DNA from: Seonamhaeicola aphaedonensis
GTDB taxonomy: Bacteria > Bacteroidota > Bacteroidia > Flavobacteriales > Flavobacteriaceae
Assembly (NCBI RefSeq): GCF_003386195.1
Contig: NZ_QRDX01000006.1
Location: 1 to 64,000, forward strand
Length of the DNA stretch: 64,000 nucleotides
Direction of reading: 5' to 3'
The notes under the pieces were generated by a model, which was not told where the DNA came from, ran no database searches, and saw only the letters and a program-made list of their open reading frames with translations. How positions within the stretch are numbered: position 1 is the stretch's first letter; each line of letters begins with the position of its first letter. The position numbers were made by a program, and so were the translations under genes. This document shows, piece after piece, positions 1-8,869 of the stretch.

Positions 1-230
1 ACGGAATCGCAAGTTCCTACGGCTATATTAATCTTACTCCTCTCTTTTGTTCTTTCTGATTTATAATCTAAAATTAAGAGATTGTAAACTTAAGACGGCT
101 ATAATTCATTGCTTCCGACTTTCCTCACGGAAATTCCTCGCAAATTTGCTATCTTCGGTTTTCGGCGGAAAATTCGCGAGAACTTCCCGTAACAAGCCAT
201 TCACAAAACCAGTGAACAAAATCCAAAAAT
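1..230. other. Left-edge stretch without a recognisable gene
   Basis: No convincing gene is seen. An open frame of 77 codons exists at 47-280, but its translation is basic and low-complexity, matches no family I know, and runs into the terminator of the neighbouring gene. The segment is richer in G+C than other intergenic DNA here. It reuses short words: ACGGCTAT near 19 and 94, and ACGGAA near 1 and 127. It could be a dispersed intergenic repeat or the eroded end of something cut by the window edge. Confidence 0.3.
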
Positions 231-235
231 TGAAT

Positions 236-266
236 AAAAAAAGGAAGTCGTTTGACTTCCTTTTTT
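236..266 (-). terminator. Rho-independent terminator of the B12-dependent ribonucleotide reductase gene
   Basis: A perfect 7-bp GGAAGTC/GACTTCC stem with a GTTT loop lies at 243-260, just past the stop codon at 284-286. On the minus strand it is followed by a T-run (the A-run at 236-242). T-runs on both sides would also let it stop plus-strand transcription. Confidence 0.8.
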
Positions 267-283
267 CTTTAGGTCATTGATTG

Positions 284-2839
284 CTAACCACACTTGGAAG
301 AACCACAGTCCTTACAAGTTAAACAACCTTCTTGGTAGATTAAATTATCTGAATTACAATTGGCACAGGTTTGTCCTTTGGCTTTTGTACCATCGGCAAC
401 ATAACGTTTTAGTGCTCTACCTACACCATTTTTCCAGGTATTTATAGATTCTGTATCTAACTGTAAACTGTTTATTAAATCAACAATTTTATCAATAGGC
501 ATACCATGGCGCAGGGTACTGGAAATTAGTTTGGCATAGTTCCAATATTCTGGATTGAATTTATAGGATAATCCTTCAATGGTAATTTTATAGCCTCGTT
601 TGTCTTTAAACTGAAAATCGTATCTAGAGGTACCATCTTCATTTCTATTTTTAATTATTAACCCATTATTCACCCATCTTGGGATTAAAATCCCATCTTC
701 ATCATCAATTAAACCAGTAAATATCTCATACGGTTTATCATCAATCAAACCTATAAAAGCAATCCACTTATCCTTGTTATTTTGAAATCGAACTACATCT
801 GCTTCTAATATTTGAGGTCGCTTAATGGGGAATGGCGTTAAGGTGTTACTAGCTTCTTCTTCTTTTTTATCGTCGTTTGAAATGAGTACTCCAGAGCGAG
901 ATCCATCTCTGTAAACGGTGACACCTTTACAACCCACTTCCCAAGCTTTCAAGTATAATTCACCAACTAATGCTTCGGAGACATCATTTGGCAAATTAAT
1001 AGTAACGCTAATAGAATGATCTACCCATTTTTGAATGGCTCCTTGCATACTTACTTTGCTTAACCAATCTACATCATTTGAAGTTGCCTTGTAGTAAGGT
1101 GATTTTTTGACCAATTCATCTAATTCTTCATGAGAGAAGTTTTGGGTGGTATCAATACCATTCACTTCCATCCATTGCTTGAATTTATGGTGAAAAACAA
1201 CATATTCTTCCCAAGAATCACCTACTTCGTCAACAAAATCTACGCGCACATCCTTATCACCCGGATTTACTTTTCTTCTACGTTTGTATACTGGTAAAAA
1301 CACAGGCTCAATACCAGATGTTGTTTGTGTCATTAAGCTCGTAGTACCGGTTGGTGCAATGGTAAGTAACGCAATATTACGACGCCCATACTCCAACATT
1401 TCATAATACAACTTACTGTCGGCTTCTTTTAAACGTTTTATAAACGGATTTTCCTTTTCTCTATCGGCATCAAAAATAGTAAACGCTCCACGTTCTTTTG
1501 CTAAATGTACAGATGCTCTGTAGGCCTCAATAGCAATAGTTTTGTGTACTTCCAATGAAAAGGCATTCCCCGCTTCACTTCCATATTGAATACCTAAGGC
1601 TGCCAGCATATCGCCTTCGGCAGTAATGCCTATTCCTGTTCTTCTTCCCTCCTCTGCTTTTCTTTTAATATTATTCCATAAGTTGCGCTCTACAGCCTTT
1701 ACTTCATCTAATTCTGGATCGGCATCTATTTTCTGAAGAATGGCATCAATCTTTTCAAGTTCTAAATCAATGATGTTATCCATTATTCTCTGTGCATAAG
1801 CAACATGCTTTTTGAATAAATCAAAATTAAACGTTGCCTTTTCGGTAAATGGATTTTCAACATAAGAAAATAAATTAATGGCTAATAATCTACATGAATC
1901 ATACGGACATAATGGAATCTCACCACAAGGGTTTGTAGAAACTGTTTTATAACCTAAATCGGCATAACAATCTGGCACAGATTCGTTAATAATGGTATCC
2001 CAAAATAAAATTCCGGGTTCTGCAGATTTCCAAGCATTATGAACAATTTTATTCCATAAATCTTTTGCTTGAATGGTTTTTGAAGTTTTTGGATTACTAC
2101 TAAAAATAGGATATTTTTGAGTGTAATCGGTTTCATTTTTAACTGCTCTCATAAACGCATCATCAATACGTACAGATACATTGGCTCCAGTTACCTTTCC
2201 TTGCTCTAACTTGGCATTTATGAAATCTTCAGAATCTGGATGATTAATGGAAACGGACAGCATTAAAGCACCTCTTCTTCCATCTTGCGCCACCTCTCTG
2301 GTAGAGTTTGAATAACGCTCCATAAAAGGCACGATACCAGTTGATGTTAACGCTGAATTTTTAACTCCAGAACCTTTAGGCCTAATATGAGACAAATCAT
2401 GACCAACACCACCACGTCTTTTCATAAGCTGTACCTGCTCCTGATCAATTTTCATAATACCCCCGTAAGAATCTGAATCTCCAGAGTTTCCTATTACAAA
2501 ACAATTTGAAAGTGAGGCAATTTGATACGGATTTCCTATGCCTGCCATTGGACTCCCTTGAGGTACGATGTATTTAAAATTTTTGATTAAATCAAAGACC
2601 TCCTCTTCACTCATAGGATTCGCATATTTTTGCTCAACTCTGGCAATTTCTTTTGCTATTCTACGATGCATATCGTTAGGTGTAAGCTCATAAATATTAC
2701 CTTCTGAATCTTTTAAGGCATATTTATTTAACCACACACGTGCCGCTAAATCATCATTTTTAAAGTACTCTAAAGAAGCATTAAAAGCTTGATCTTGGGT
2801 ATAAGTTTTTGGTAAGGCTTTGGTTAAATTGTTTTTCAT
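284..2839 (-). CDS. nrdJ: Adenosylcobalamin-dependent (class II) ribonucleotide reductase
   Basis: Reduces ribonucleotides to deoxyribonucleotides using a thiyl radical made from adenosylcobalamin, so it works with or without oxygen. The 851-residue product shows the class II layout: an N-terminal ATP-cone-like segment, the active-site cysteine in SNCFV near residue 112, the NPCGEIPL cysteine near residue 305, and the phosphate-binding APTGTTSLMTQTTSG stretch near 500. The C-terminal tail has CANC...CLTC..C....C cysteines, as expected for the zinc ribbon and shuttle thiols. It is a single gene ending at a clear hairpin. An ATGAC-N4-RTCAT palindrome about 80 bp upstream suggests Crp/Fnr-type control. 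The family call is firm; the regulation is inferred. Confidence 0.95.
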   Translation of the reverse strand: MKNNLTKALPKTYTQDQAFNASLEYFKNDDLAARVWLNKYALKDSEGNIYELTPNDMHRRIAKEIARVEQKYANPMSEEEVFDLIKNFKYIVPQGSPMAGIGNPYQIASLSNCFVIGNSGDSDSYGGIMKIDQEQVQLMKRRGGVGHDLSHIRPKGSGVKNSALTSTGIVPFMERYSNSTREVAQDGRRGALMLSVSINHPDSEDFINAKLEQGKVTGANVSVRIDDAFMRAVKNETDYTQKYPIFSSNPKTSKTIQAKDLWNKIVHNAWKSAEPGILFWDTIINESVPDCYADLGYKTVSTNPCGEIPLCPYDSCRLLAINLFSYVENPFTEKATFNFDLFKKHVAYAQRIMDNIIDLELEKIDAILQKIDADPELDEVKAVERNLWNNIKRKAEEGRRTGIGITAEGDMLAALGIQYGSEAGNAFSLEVHKTIAIEAYRASVHLAKERGAFTIFDADREKENPFIKRLKEADSKLYYEMLEYGRRNIALLTIAPTGTTSLMTQTTSGIEPVFLPVYKRRRKVNPGDKDVRVDFVDEVGDSWEEYVVFHHKFKQWMEVNGIDTTQNFSHEELDELVKKSPYYKATSNDVDWLSKVSMQGAIQKWVDHSISVTINLPNDVSEALVGELYLKAWEVGCKGVTVYRDGSRSGVLISNDDKKEEEASNTLTPFPIKRPQILEADVVRFQNNKDKWIAFIGLIDDKPYEIFTGLIDDEDGILIPRWVNNGLIIKNRNEDGTSRYDFQFKDKRGYKITIEGLSYKFNPEYWNYAKLISSTLRHGMPIDKIVDLINSLQLDTESINTWKNGVGRALKRYVADGTKAKGQTCANCNSDNLIYQEGCLTCKDCGSSKCG

Positions 2840-2887
2840 GAGGTTAGTTAAAGTTTAAATCAAAATGGATTATTAAAAATTTAACCG

Positions 2888-2931
2888 TGAAGATACTTAA
2901 ACTTATCAACTTACAACATGACAAATATCAT
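2888..2931 (-). promoter_or_regulatory. Possible Crp/Fnr-type site and promoter of the ribonucleotide reductase gene
   Basis: The palindrome ATGACAAATATCAT spans 2918-2931, centre 2924.5. On the minus strand a weak -7-like box TATCTTCA begins at 2895, 29.5 nt from the centre, the same distance as at the sulfur-island promoters. The box matches TAnnTTTG poorly in its last two positions, so this is a candidate only. Confidence 0.4.
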
Positions 2932-3034
2932 AAAGTTTACACAAAAAACAACATATTTATTTGATTATCAGATATATAAAAATTTATCAACATTAAAAAG
3001 TTAACAAATTTTAAAAAAATAAATTGAAGATATT

Positions 3035-3994
3035 TTAGAAATCTACTGCAAAACCAACACCTAAAAATTGTTTCCACTGTACTTTGGCTCCAGCTTCGTC
3101 AAACTCACCTTCAATGTTAGTTTCTTTCTGGGTTTTTACATCATCATCGTATCTAATATGAGAGCCAAATCTAGCGCGAACATAGTTGTTTACTTTAAAA
3201 TCGAAATCGAGTCTCCAGTCAATATCTATGTTTCCAAAATTGTTTATATAATCTGTATACAGACTTATATTATTGACCATATTGATATTTTCTGCAACCT
3301 CCATTTCATAACTGTTTGTCACCAGAATACCTAATTCTCTTCTCACACGCTTGCCAGGAATTAAAATATTTCCCTCATCATCTAGTACAGCACCTTCAAC
3401 CCCAAAAGCACCAGAATTAGCTAAATCTTCATCCAATACAAATGTGGCTTTTAATGTTACTGGTGAAAAATAAACAGACACTTTATCAATATGTCTTCCA
3501 TATTCCATACCACCTCCAAAAAACAAATAACCAGGAGCCATTAACCTTGAAATTGGGTCATCTGTGTTTGGATATTGATATCCATTAGCAAATTGTGTTC
3601 TAAAATTTAACCGAGCAGAATAAAACCAATTAGACAAACTATCTGGTTTGTAGCCCATGATAGAATTTATCTCTATTAAATCGTCTGTTTTCCTTAACTC
3701 CTTAGATTGTTGCTTATTCAAACCATACCTCATAACCAAGTTATTCCGCCAAGTAAAATATTTATCTGAATAGTTTCTAGAGGATTCTAATCCAACAAGC
3801 CCAGAAATAGAGTTAACACCACCTGCATTCCAGTTAACAAATGCTACCTCACTAAGATCTATAGAAGCTTTGTTTTTTACTTTCCATTGAGGACCATCAT
3901 ATTTTTTTGGTTTTTCTTTTAAATAAAGAGAATCGGGTTGTGCGTTAGAAAAAAGAAACGAGAAGCAAACTAATACTAATAGTAGGTATCGCAT
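3035..3994 (-). CDS. DUF3078 family outer-membrane protein
   Basis: Secreted or outer-membrane protein of unknown function, 319 residues. It starts with a signal peptide ending near SNAQ. The rest alternates aromatic and polar residues in short stretches typical of a beta-barrel, for example the W-N-A-G-G-V-N-S segment around residue 55 and NWFYSARLNFRTQF around 125. It closes with a final strand ending in aromatic F (GVGFAVDF), the usual outer-membrane insertion signal. DUF3078 proteins are common singletons in flavobacteria. It stands alone between the ribonucleotide reductase gene and purM, all on the minus strand, with an AT-rich gap on each side. Confidence 0.8.
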   Translation of the reverse strand: MRYLLLVLVCFSFLFSNAQPDSLYLKEKPKKYDGPQWKVKNKASIDLSEVAFVNWNAGGVNSISGLVGLESSRNYSDKYFTWRNNLVMRYGLNKQQSKELRKTDDLIEINSIMGYKPDSLSNWFYSARLNFRTQFANGYQYPNTDDPISRLMAPGYLFFGGGMEYGRHIDKVSVYFSPVTLKATFVLDEDLANSGAFGVEGAVLDDEGNILIPGKRVRRELGILVTNSYEMEVAENINMVNNISLYTDYINNFGNIDIDWRLDFDFKVNNYVRARFGSHIRYDDDVKTQKETNIEGEFDEAGAKVQWKQFLGVGFAVDF

Positions 3995-4069
3995 GATAAT
4001 ATGTTAGGTTATTCTTAAATTCACCACTTATCAATAATCATTCCATTTTCAACAATCAATAATAAAATT

Positions 4070-5248
4070 CTAATAGCTAAACTCACCAAACTCACTTTTT
4101 ATTGTAAGTTTCTTCTCTTTTGACGCTTCAACCCTACCAATAATTTGAGCATCAACATTAAAGGATTTTGAAATTTTAATAATATCGTTTGCAATGTCTG
4201 GACTTACATACAACTCCATTCTGTGTCCGCAATTAAATACCTGATACATTTCTTTCCAATCGGTTTTTGATTGTTCTTGAATTAATCTAAAAAGCGGTGG
4301 AATTGGAAATAAATTATCCTTTATAATGTGATGTTGGTCAATAAAATGCAGTATTTTGGTTTGCGCTCCTCCAGAGCAATGCACCATACCATGAACAGAA
4401 TCACTATTGTAATTCGAAAGTATCTTTTTGATAATTGGCGCGTAGGTTCGGGTTGGCGACAATACCAATTTACCTGCATCAATTGGCGAATTTTCAACAG
4501 CATCAGTTAATTTTACATTTCCAGAATATACTAATTCTGAAGGAACAGCAGCATCAAAACTTTCTGGAAATTTTTCAGCTAAATAATTATTAAACACATC
4601 ATGACGTGCTGAAGTTAATCCGTTACTTCCCATACCGCCATTATATTCCTTTTCATAAGTTGCTTGTCCAAACGATGCCAAACCCACAATAGCGTCACCT
4701 GGTTTAATATTAGCATTATCAATAACATTACTACGCTTCATTCTAGCAGTAACCGTTGAATCTACAATAATGGTTCTTACCAAATCACCAACATCGGCTG
4801 TTTCACCACCCGTGGAGTGAATGGTAACACCATGTGCTTTTAAATCTTTTAGAAGTTCTTCGGTTCCATTTATAATCGCTGAAATGACCTCACCTGGAAT
4901 TAAATTTTTATTTCTACCAATAGTTGAAGATAACATGATATTATCGGTTGCCCCAACACATAACAAATCATCAATATTCATAATGAGTGCATCTTGAGCA
5001 ATACCTTTCCATACCGATACATCACCAGTTTCCTTCCAATACATATAAGCCAGAGAAGACTTTGTGCCTGCCCCATCAGCATGCATAATCAAGCAATAAT
5101 CCTCGTCATTTGTTAAATAATCAGGTACTATTTTACAAAAGGCTTTGGGAAATAACCCTTTGTCTATATTTTTTATAGCATTGTGAACATCTTCTTTTGA
5201 GGCCGATACCCCACGTTGTGCATATCGTTTAGAAACTTCTTGACTCAT
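4070..5248 (-). CDS. purM: Phosphoribosylformylglycinamidine cyclo-ligase (AIR synthase) of the Bacteroidota type
   Basis: Catalyses the ATP-dependent ring closure of FGAM to AIR in purine synthesis, in the cytosol. The 392-residue product is about 45 residues longer than the E. coli enzyme, which is normal in this phylum. It has the AIRS N-terminal domain with the D-G-A-G-T-K-S segment near residue 57 and STGGETADVGD near 145. The C-terminal AIRS domain contains HGMVHCSGGAQTK near 285 and FNCGHRMELYV near 340. The gene is monocistronic and minus-strand, between the DUF3078 gene and the type III glutamine synthetase. The AIR synthase fold is certain; purM itself rather than a paralogue is very likely from the motifs. 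Confidence 0.88.
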   Translation of the reverse strand: MSQEVSKRYAQRGVSASKEDVHNAIKNIDKGLFPKAFCKIVPDYLTNDEDYCLIMHADGAGTKSSLAYMYWKETGDVSVWKGIAQDALIMNIDDLLCVGATDNIMLSSTIGRNKNLIPGEVISAIINGTEELLKDLKAHGVTIHSTGGETADVGDLVRTIIVDSTVTARMKRSNVIDNANIKPGDAIVGLASFGQATYEKEYNGGMGSNGLTSARHDVFNNYLAEKFPESFDAAVPSELVYSGNVKLTDAVENSPIDAGKLVLSPTRTYAPIIKKILSNYNSDSVHGMVHCSGGAQTKILHFIDQHHIIKDNLFPIPPLFRLIQEQSKTDWKEMYQVFNCGHRMELYVSPDIANDIIKISKSFNVDAQIIGRVEASKEKKLTIKSEFGEFSY

Positions 5249-5288
5249 AATATTATAATGTGCTGCAAAGGTAGTTTTTTGAATTAAA

Positions 5289-5315
5289 AAATCCTGCCTT
5301 TTAAAGGCAGGATTT
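5289..5315 (-). terminator. Terminator of the type III glutamine synthetase gene
   Basis: A hairpin with stem AAATCCTGCCT and a 4-nt loop lies 16 nt past the stop of the minus-strand glutamine synthetase gene. It is followed on that strand by a T-run (A-run at 5282-5290). Confidence 0.8.
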
Positions 5316-5330
5316 AATAGGTTATAAACA

Positions 5331-7517
5331 TCAACGTGTAAACAACAATTCCCTGTATTTTGTTAGTGGCCAAATCTCATCATCAACCAATAATTCAAGT
5401 TTATCACAATGATAACGGATATCATTGAATAAAGGCCTAACATTATCACTGTAAGCTGTCGCACGTTTTTCTAAGTCATCTAGCTTATTGGCTTTTCTGC
5501 GCTCGTCGATTATTTTAGTAACATTAGCATTTATACTCTCAATATGTTTTGATATTTCTTCTATTAAACTAATTTGTTCTTTTGAAACCGATTTGAAACT
5601 TGCTCCAAAAATCTCTTTTAGTCCTTTCACATTTTCAACCAAAACATTTTGATATTTAACCGCTGTAGGCACAATATGATTTCGAGCTATATCTCCTAAA
5701 ACCCTCCCTTCAATTTGAATATGTTTAATATAGGCCTCTACAGCAATTTCATAACGTGCACGTACTTCAACCTCACTCATTACTTCCATTTCTTCAAAAA
5801 GCTTTATACTCTGCTTTGAAACTCTTGCTTTTAATGCCTCTGGAGTGGTTTTATTATTACTCAAACCTCGTTTTGTCGCTTCTTTTTCCCAAGCTTCGTC
5901 ATAGCCATTACCTTCAAATAAAATGGGTTTACAAGACTTAATATATTCTCGAAGTACGTTAAATACCGACTCATCTTTCTTCAATCCTTTCCCATCAATT
6001 AGCTTATCAACTTCTTGTTTAAATTCTATGAGTTGTTTCGCTACAATAGTATTTAAAACCGTCATTGGGTCTGCACAATTGGCAGTAGACCCCACAGCTC
6101 TAAACTCAAACTTATTACCCGTAAACGCAAATGGCGACGTTCTATTTCTATCGGTATTATCTAGAAGAACATCAGGTATTTTACCTACTACATTTAGTTT
6201 AAGTTCAGTTTTTTCTTGAGGAGATAACTTACCTTTAGTTACTCCTTCTAATTCTTCTAAAACCTTAGTTAGTTGCTCTCCTATAAAAATAGACATTATT
6301 GCTGGAGGTGCCTCATTAGCACCCAACCTATGCTCATTACTTGCCGAAGCTACCGAAGCTCTTAAAAGCGCTTCATGCTTGTAAACCGCTTTAATAGTAT
6401 TTATAAAAAAGGTTAAAAACTGCAGGTTACTCATTGGGGTTTTTCCTGGAGATAATAAGTTAACACCCGTGTCTGTAGACAATGACCAATTATTATGCTT
6501 ACCAGACCCATTCATACCTGCAAAAGGTTTTTCATGAAGAAGAACCTTAAAGTTATGGCGTGAGGCAACCCTCCCCATAATATCCATTAGTAAAGAATTG
6601 TGATCTACTGACAAATTAGCCTCCTCAAAAATAGGCGCTAATTCAAACTGATTTGGAGCTACTTCATTGTGTCTTGTTTTAGCAGGGATACCCAAAAGCA
6701 TACACTCATTTTCCAAATCTCTCATAAAGTTATATGCTCTGGTAGGAATGGCTCCAAAATAATGGTCATCAAGTTGTTGCCCTTTTGCAGAAGAATGCCC
6801 CAATAAGGTTCTTCCTGTTAAGGTAATATCTGGTCTGCTGGCAGCAAGTGTTTTATCTATTAAAAAATACTCCTGTTCCCAACCTAAAGATGATGACACC
6901 TTTTTTACATTTTTATCAAAATATTTACACACATCGGTAGCAGCTGTATCAATAGCGTGAAGTGATCTTAAAAGTGGTGTTTTATAATCTAAAGCCTCAC
7001 CCGTATAGGCCACAAAAATAGTTGGAATACATAAGGTAGAACCATAAATAAAGGCAGGTGATGACGGATCCCATGCCGTATAACCACGCGCTTCAAATGT
7101 GTTTCTAATGCCTCCACTAGGAAAACTAGAAGCATCTGGCTCCTGTTGTACTAATTGACCACCATCAAATTTTTCAATGGCAAATCCTTCACTAACAGTT
7201 TCAAAAAAAGCATCATGCTTTTCTGCTGTTGCCCCAGTTAGTGGTTGAAACCAATGTGTGTAATGCGTTACCCCTTTAGACAATGCCCAATCTTTCATAG
7301 ACACAGCAACTTGGTCTGCTATTGCTCTTCCTATTTTATCCCCATGCTCTATTGCGCTCTTGACACTGATAAAGGCATCTTTAGTTAAATATTGACGCAT
7401 GGTAACTTCATTAAAGACATTTTCTCCAAAAATCTCAGATCGCTTTTTGGTTTCCTCAAAAATTATTGGTTTATGTGCTAACGATTCTTTTACAGCGTGA
7501 AAACGTAATGTAGGCAT
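5331..7517 (-). CDS. glnN: Type III glutamine synthetase (GSIII)
   Basis: ATP-dependent ligation of ammonia to glutamate in the cytosol. The product is 728 residues from the ATG at 7517, matching the roughly 729 residues usual for Bacteroides-type GSIII. A TTG 33 nt further upstream could extend it to 739, but the conserved N-terminus starts at MPTLRFHAVKE, so I chose the ATG. Catalytic-fold motifs are visible: LGWEQEYFLID near residue 215 and KHNNWSLSTDTGVNLL near 345, followed by ANEAPPAIMS near 410 and NRTSPFAFTGNKFEFR near 460. It is divergent from the second, unrelated glutamine synthetase. The dyads between them could coordinate the two. Confidence 0.95.
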   Translation of the reverse strand: MPTLRFHAVKESLAHKPIIFEETKKRSEIFGENVFNEVTMRQYLTKDAFISVKSAIEHGDKIGRAIADQVAVSMKDWALSKGVTHYTHWFQPLTGATAEKHDAFFETVSEGFAIEKFDGGQLVQQEPDASSFPSGGIRNTFEARGYTAWDPSSPAFIYGSTLCIPTIFVAYTGEALDYKTPLLRSLHAIDTAATDVCKYFDKNVKKVSSSLGWEQEYFLIDKTLAASRPDITLTGRTLLGHSSAKGQQLDDHYFGAIPTRAYNFMRDLENECMLLGIPAKTRHNEVAPNQFELAPIFEEANLSVDHNSLLMDIMGRVASRHNFKVLLHEKPFAGMNGSGKHNNWSLSTDTGVNLLSPGKTPMSNLQFLTFFINTIKAVYKHEALLRASVASASNEHRLGANEAPPAIMSIFIGEQLTKVLEELEGVTKGKLSPQEKTELKLNVVGKIPDVLLDNTDRNRTSPFAFTGNKFEFRAVGSTANCADPMTVLNTIVAKQLIEFKQEVDKLIDGKGLKKDESVFNVLREYIKSCKPILFEGNGYDEAWEKEATKRGLSNNKTTPEALKARVSKQSIKLFEEMEVMSEVEVRARYEIAVEAYIKHIQIEGRVLGDIARNHIVPTAVKYQNVLVENVKGLKEIFGASFKSVSKEQISLIEEISKHIESINANVTKIIDERRKANKLDDLEKRATAYSDNVRPLFNDIRYHCDKLELLVDDEIWPLTKYRELLFTR

Positions 7518-7561
7518 TGACTTATTAATTTGATTTATTAGTGGTTGCAAAATTAATTATA

Positions 7562-7655
7562 GTGATTTAATCACAAAATAACCCGTTAACAATTTTTCAA
7601 TATTTATATAAAAAACTATACTTTTTATAATAGATACCCTAAAAAAATAGGGTAT
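7562..7655. promoter_or_regulatory. Two operator-like dyads between the divergent glutamine synthetase genes
   Basis: GTGATTTAATCAC at 7562-7574 is a perfect palindrome around one central base. ATACCCTA and TAGGGTAT at 7634-7641 and 7648-7655 form a perfect 8-bp inverted repeat with a 6-A spacer. Neither is followed by a T-run on a coding strand, so they look like protein-binding sites rather than terminators. No regulator can be named. Confidence 0.4.
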
Positions 7656-7721
7656 AAACAAAAATAACATGACCAAATATTAAAAGACCCCTCAAAAATT
7701 TAAAGTATTTACATAAAAATA

Positions 7722-7729
7722 TATATTTG
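7722..7729 (+). promoter_or_regulatory. -7 box of the type II glutamine synthetase promoter
   Basis: TATATTTG fits the Bacteroidota TAnnTTTG element and sits 41 bp before the ATG at 7770. No convincing -33 TTTG is seen at the usual distance, so the promoter may need an activator. Confidence 0.5.
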
Positions 7730-7769
7730 TGCTGATTAGAAAATAAGATTTAAAATTAAAATATCCATT

Positions 7770-8792
7770 ATGGCAAAAATTAAATTAGAGTACATTTGGT
7801 TAGATGGTTACAAACCTACTCAGAACATGAGAAGTAAAACCAAAGTAGAAGAGCACGAAAACTTTCAAGGAACTTTAGAAGAAATTGGTAACTGGTCTTT
7901 TGACGGGTCATCCACAAGACAAGCCGAAGGTGGATCCTCAGACTGTATTCTAAAACCTGTAGCTATTTATCCAGACCCAGATCGTCATAACGGATATTTA
8001 GTTATGAGTGAGGTTTTAAATGCAGATGGAACACCACACGAATCTAATGGTAGAGCTACAATTGATGATGATGATAATGATTTCTGGTTTGGTTTTGAGC
8101 AAGAGTACTTTATAATGGATACTGAAACTGGATTACCTTTAGGATTCCCTGTTGGAGGCTACCCTGCACCACAAGGAATGTATTACTGTTCTGTAGGTGG
8201 TAAAAATACGCATGGTAGAGATTTAGTTGAAGAGCATGCTGATTTATGTATTGCTGCTGGATTGAACTTTGAAGGTATTAACCAAGAGGTTGCTTGTGGA
8301 CAGTGGGAATTTCAGTTATTTGCTAAAGGTGCAAAAAAAGCAGGAGATGAGATTTGGGTTGCTAGATACTTACTAGACAGATTAACTGAAAAGTACGGAT
8401 ATTACATTGAATACCACCCTAAACCATTAGGAAAGGATATGGACTGGAATGGTTCTGGTATGCACGCTAACTTCTCTAACACAACGTTAAGAACTTGTGG
8501 AGACAAAGCAGTATATGAAGCTATTTGTGAAGCCTTCCGCCCAGTAGTAGCTGAACATATTGCAGTTTACGGTGAGTTTAATGACCAACGTTTAACTGGT
8601 TTACACGAAACCGCTGCCATCACTGATTTCTCTTATGGAGTTTCTGACCGTGGAGCATCAATTCGTATTCCAGTAGCTACTGTTGAAAAAGGCTGGAAAG
8701 GTTGGTTAGAAGATAGAAGACCAGCTGCAAATGGTGACCCATATAAGATTGCAGGTAGAATTATTAAAACTGTTAAATCTGCTAAGATTTAA
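7770..8792 (+). CDS. glnA: Type II (eukaryote-like) glutamine synthetase, beta-grasp family
   Basis: A second glutamine synthetase, of the short GSII type otherwise typical of eukaryotes, 340 residues. The N-terminal beta-grasp domain starts LEYIWLDGYKP and has WSFDGSSTRQAEG near residue 47, the GSII signature. The catalytic domain has WFGFEQEYFI near 108, GINQEVACGQWEFQLF near 170, and NGSGMHANFS near 230. ASIRIPVATVEKGWKGWLEDRRPAANGDPY near the C-terminus holds the glutamate- and ATP-contacting arginines. It lies divergent from GSIII and ends at a strong bidirectional hairpin. Adjacent GSII and GSIII genes occur in several flavobacteria as far as I know. The split of roles is not visible from sequence. 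Confidence 0.93.
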   Translation: MAKIKLEYIWLDGYKPTQNMRSKTKVEEHENFQGTLEEIGNWSFDGSSTRQAEGGSSDCILKPVAIYPDPDRHNGYLVMSEVLNADGTPHESNGRATIDDDDNDFWFGFEQEYFIMDTETGLPLGFPVGGYPAPQGMYYCSVGGKNTHGRDLVEEHADLCIAAGLNFEGINQEVACGQWEFQLFAKGAKKAGDEIWVARYLLDRLTEKYGYYIEYHPKPLGKDMDWNGSGMHANFSNTTLRTCGDKAVYEAICEAFRPVVAEHIAVYGEFNDQRLTGLHETAAITDFSYGVSDRGASIRIPVATVEKGWKGWLEDRRPAANGDPYKIAGRIIKTVKSAKI

Positions 8793-8818
8793 TTTCACAA
8801 TAGATTTTGTTCATAAAA

Positions 8819-8848
8819 GAAAACGCTTACCAATTGGTAAGCGTTTTC
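8819..8848. terminator. Bidirectional terminator between glnA and the cation antiporter gene
   Basis: A perfect 15-bp inverted repeat around AAACGCTTACCAATTGGTAA, with A-rich and T-rich flanks, lies between two convergent genes that end at 8792 and 8870. Confidence 0.85.
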
Positions 8849-8869
8849 TTTTGTATAAATAGTTTTACT

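Noticed and set aside
47-280. A 77-codon open frame near the left edge
   Set aside because: The translation is basic and low-complexity without a recognisable family, and it runs through the terminator hairpin of the neighbouring gene.
7680-7760. A sigma-54 promoter upstream of the glutamine synthetases
   Set aside because: No GG-N10-GC pattern with the right flanks was found; the TAnnTTTG-type box at 7722 explains the promoter better.
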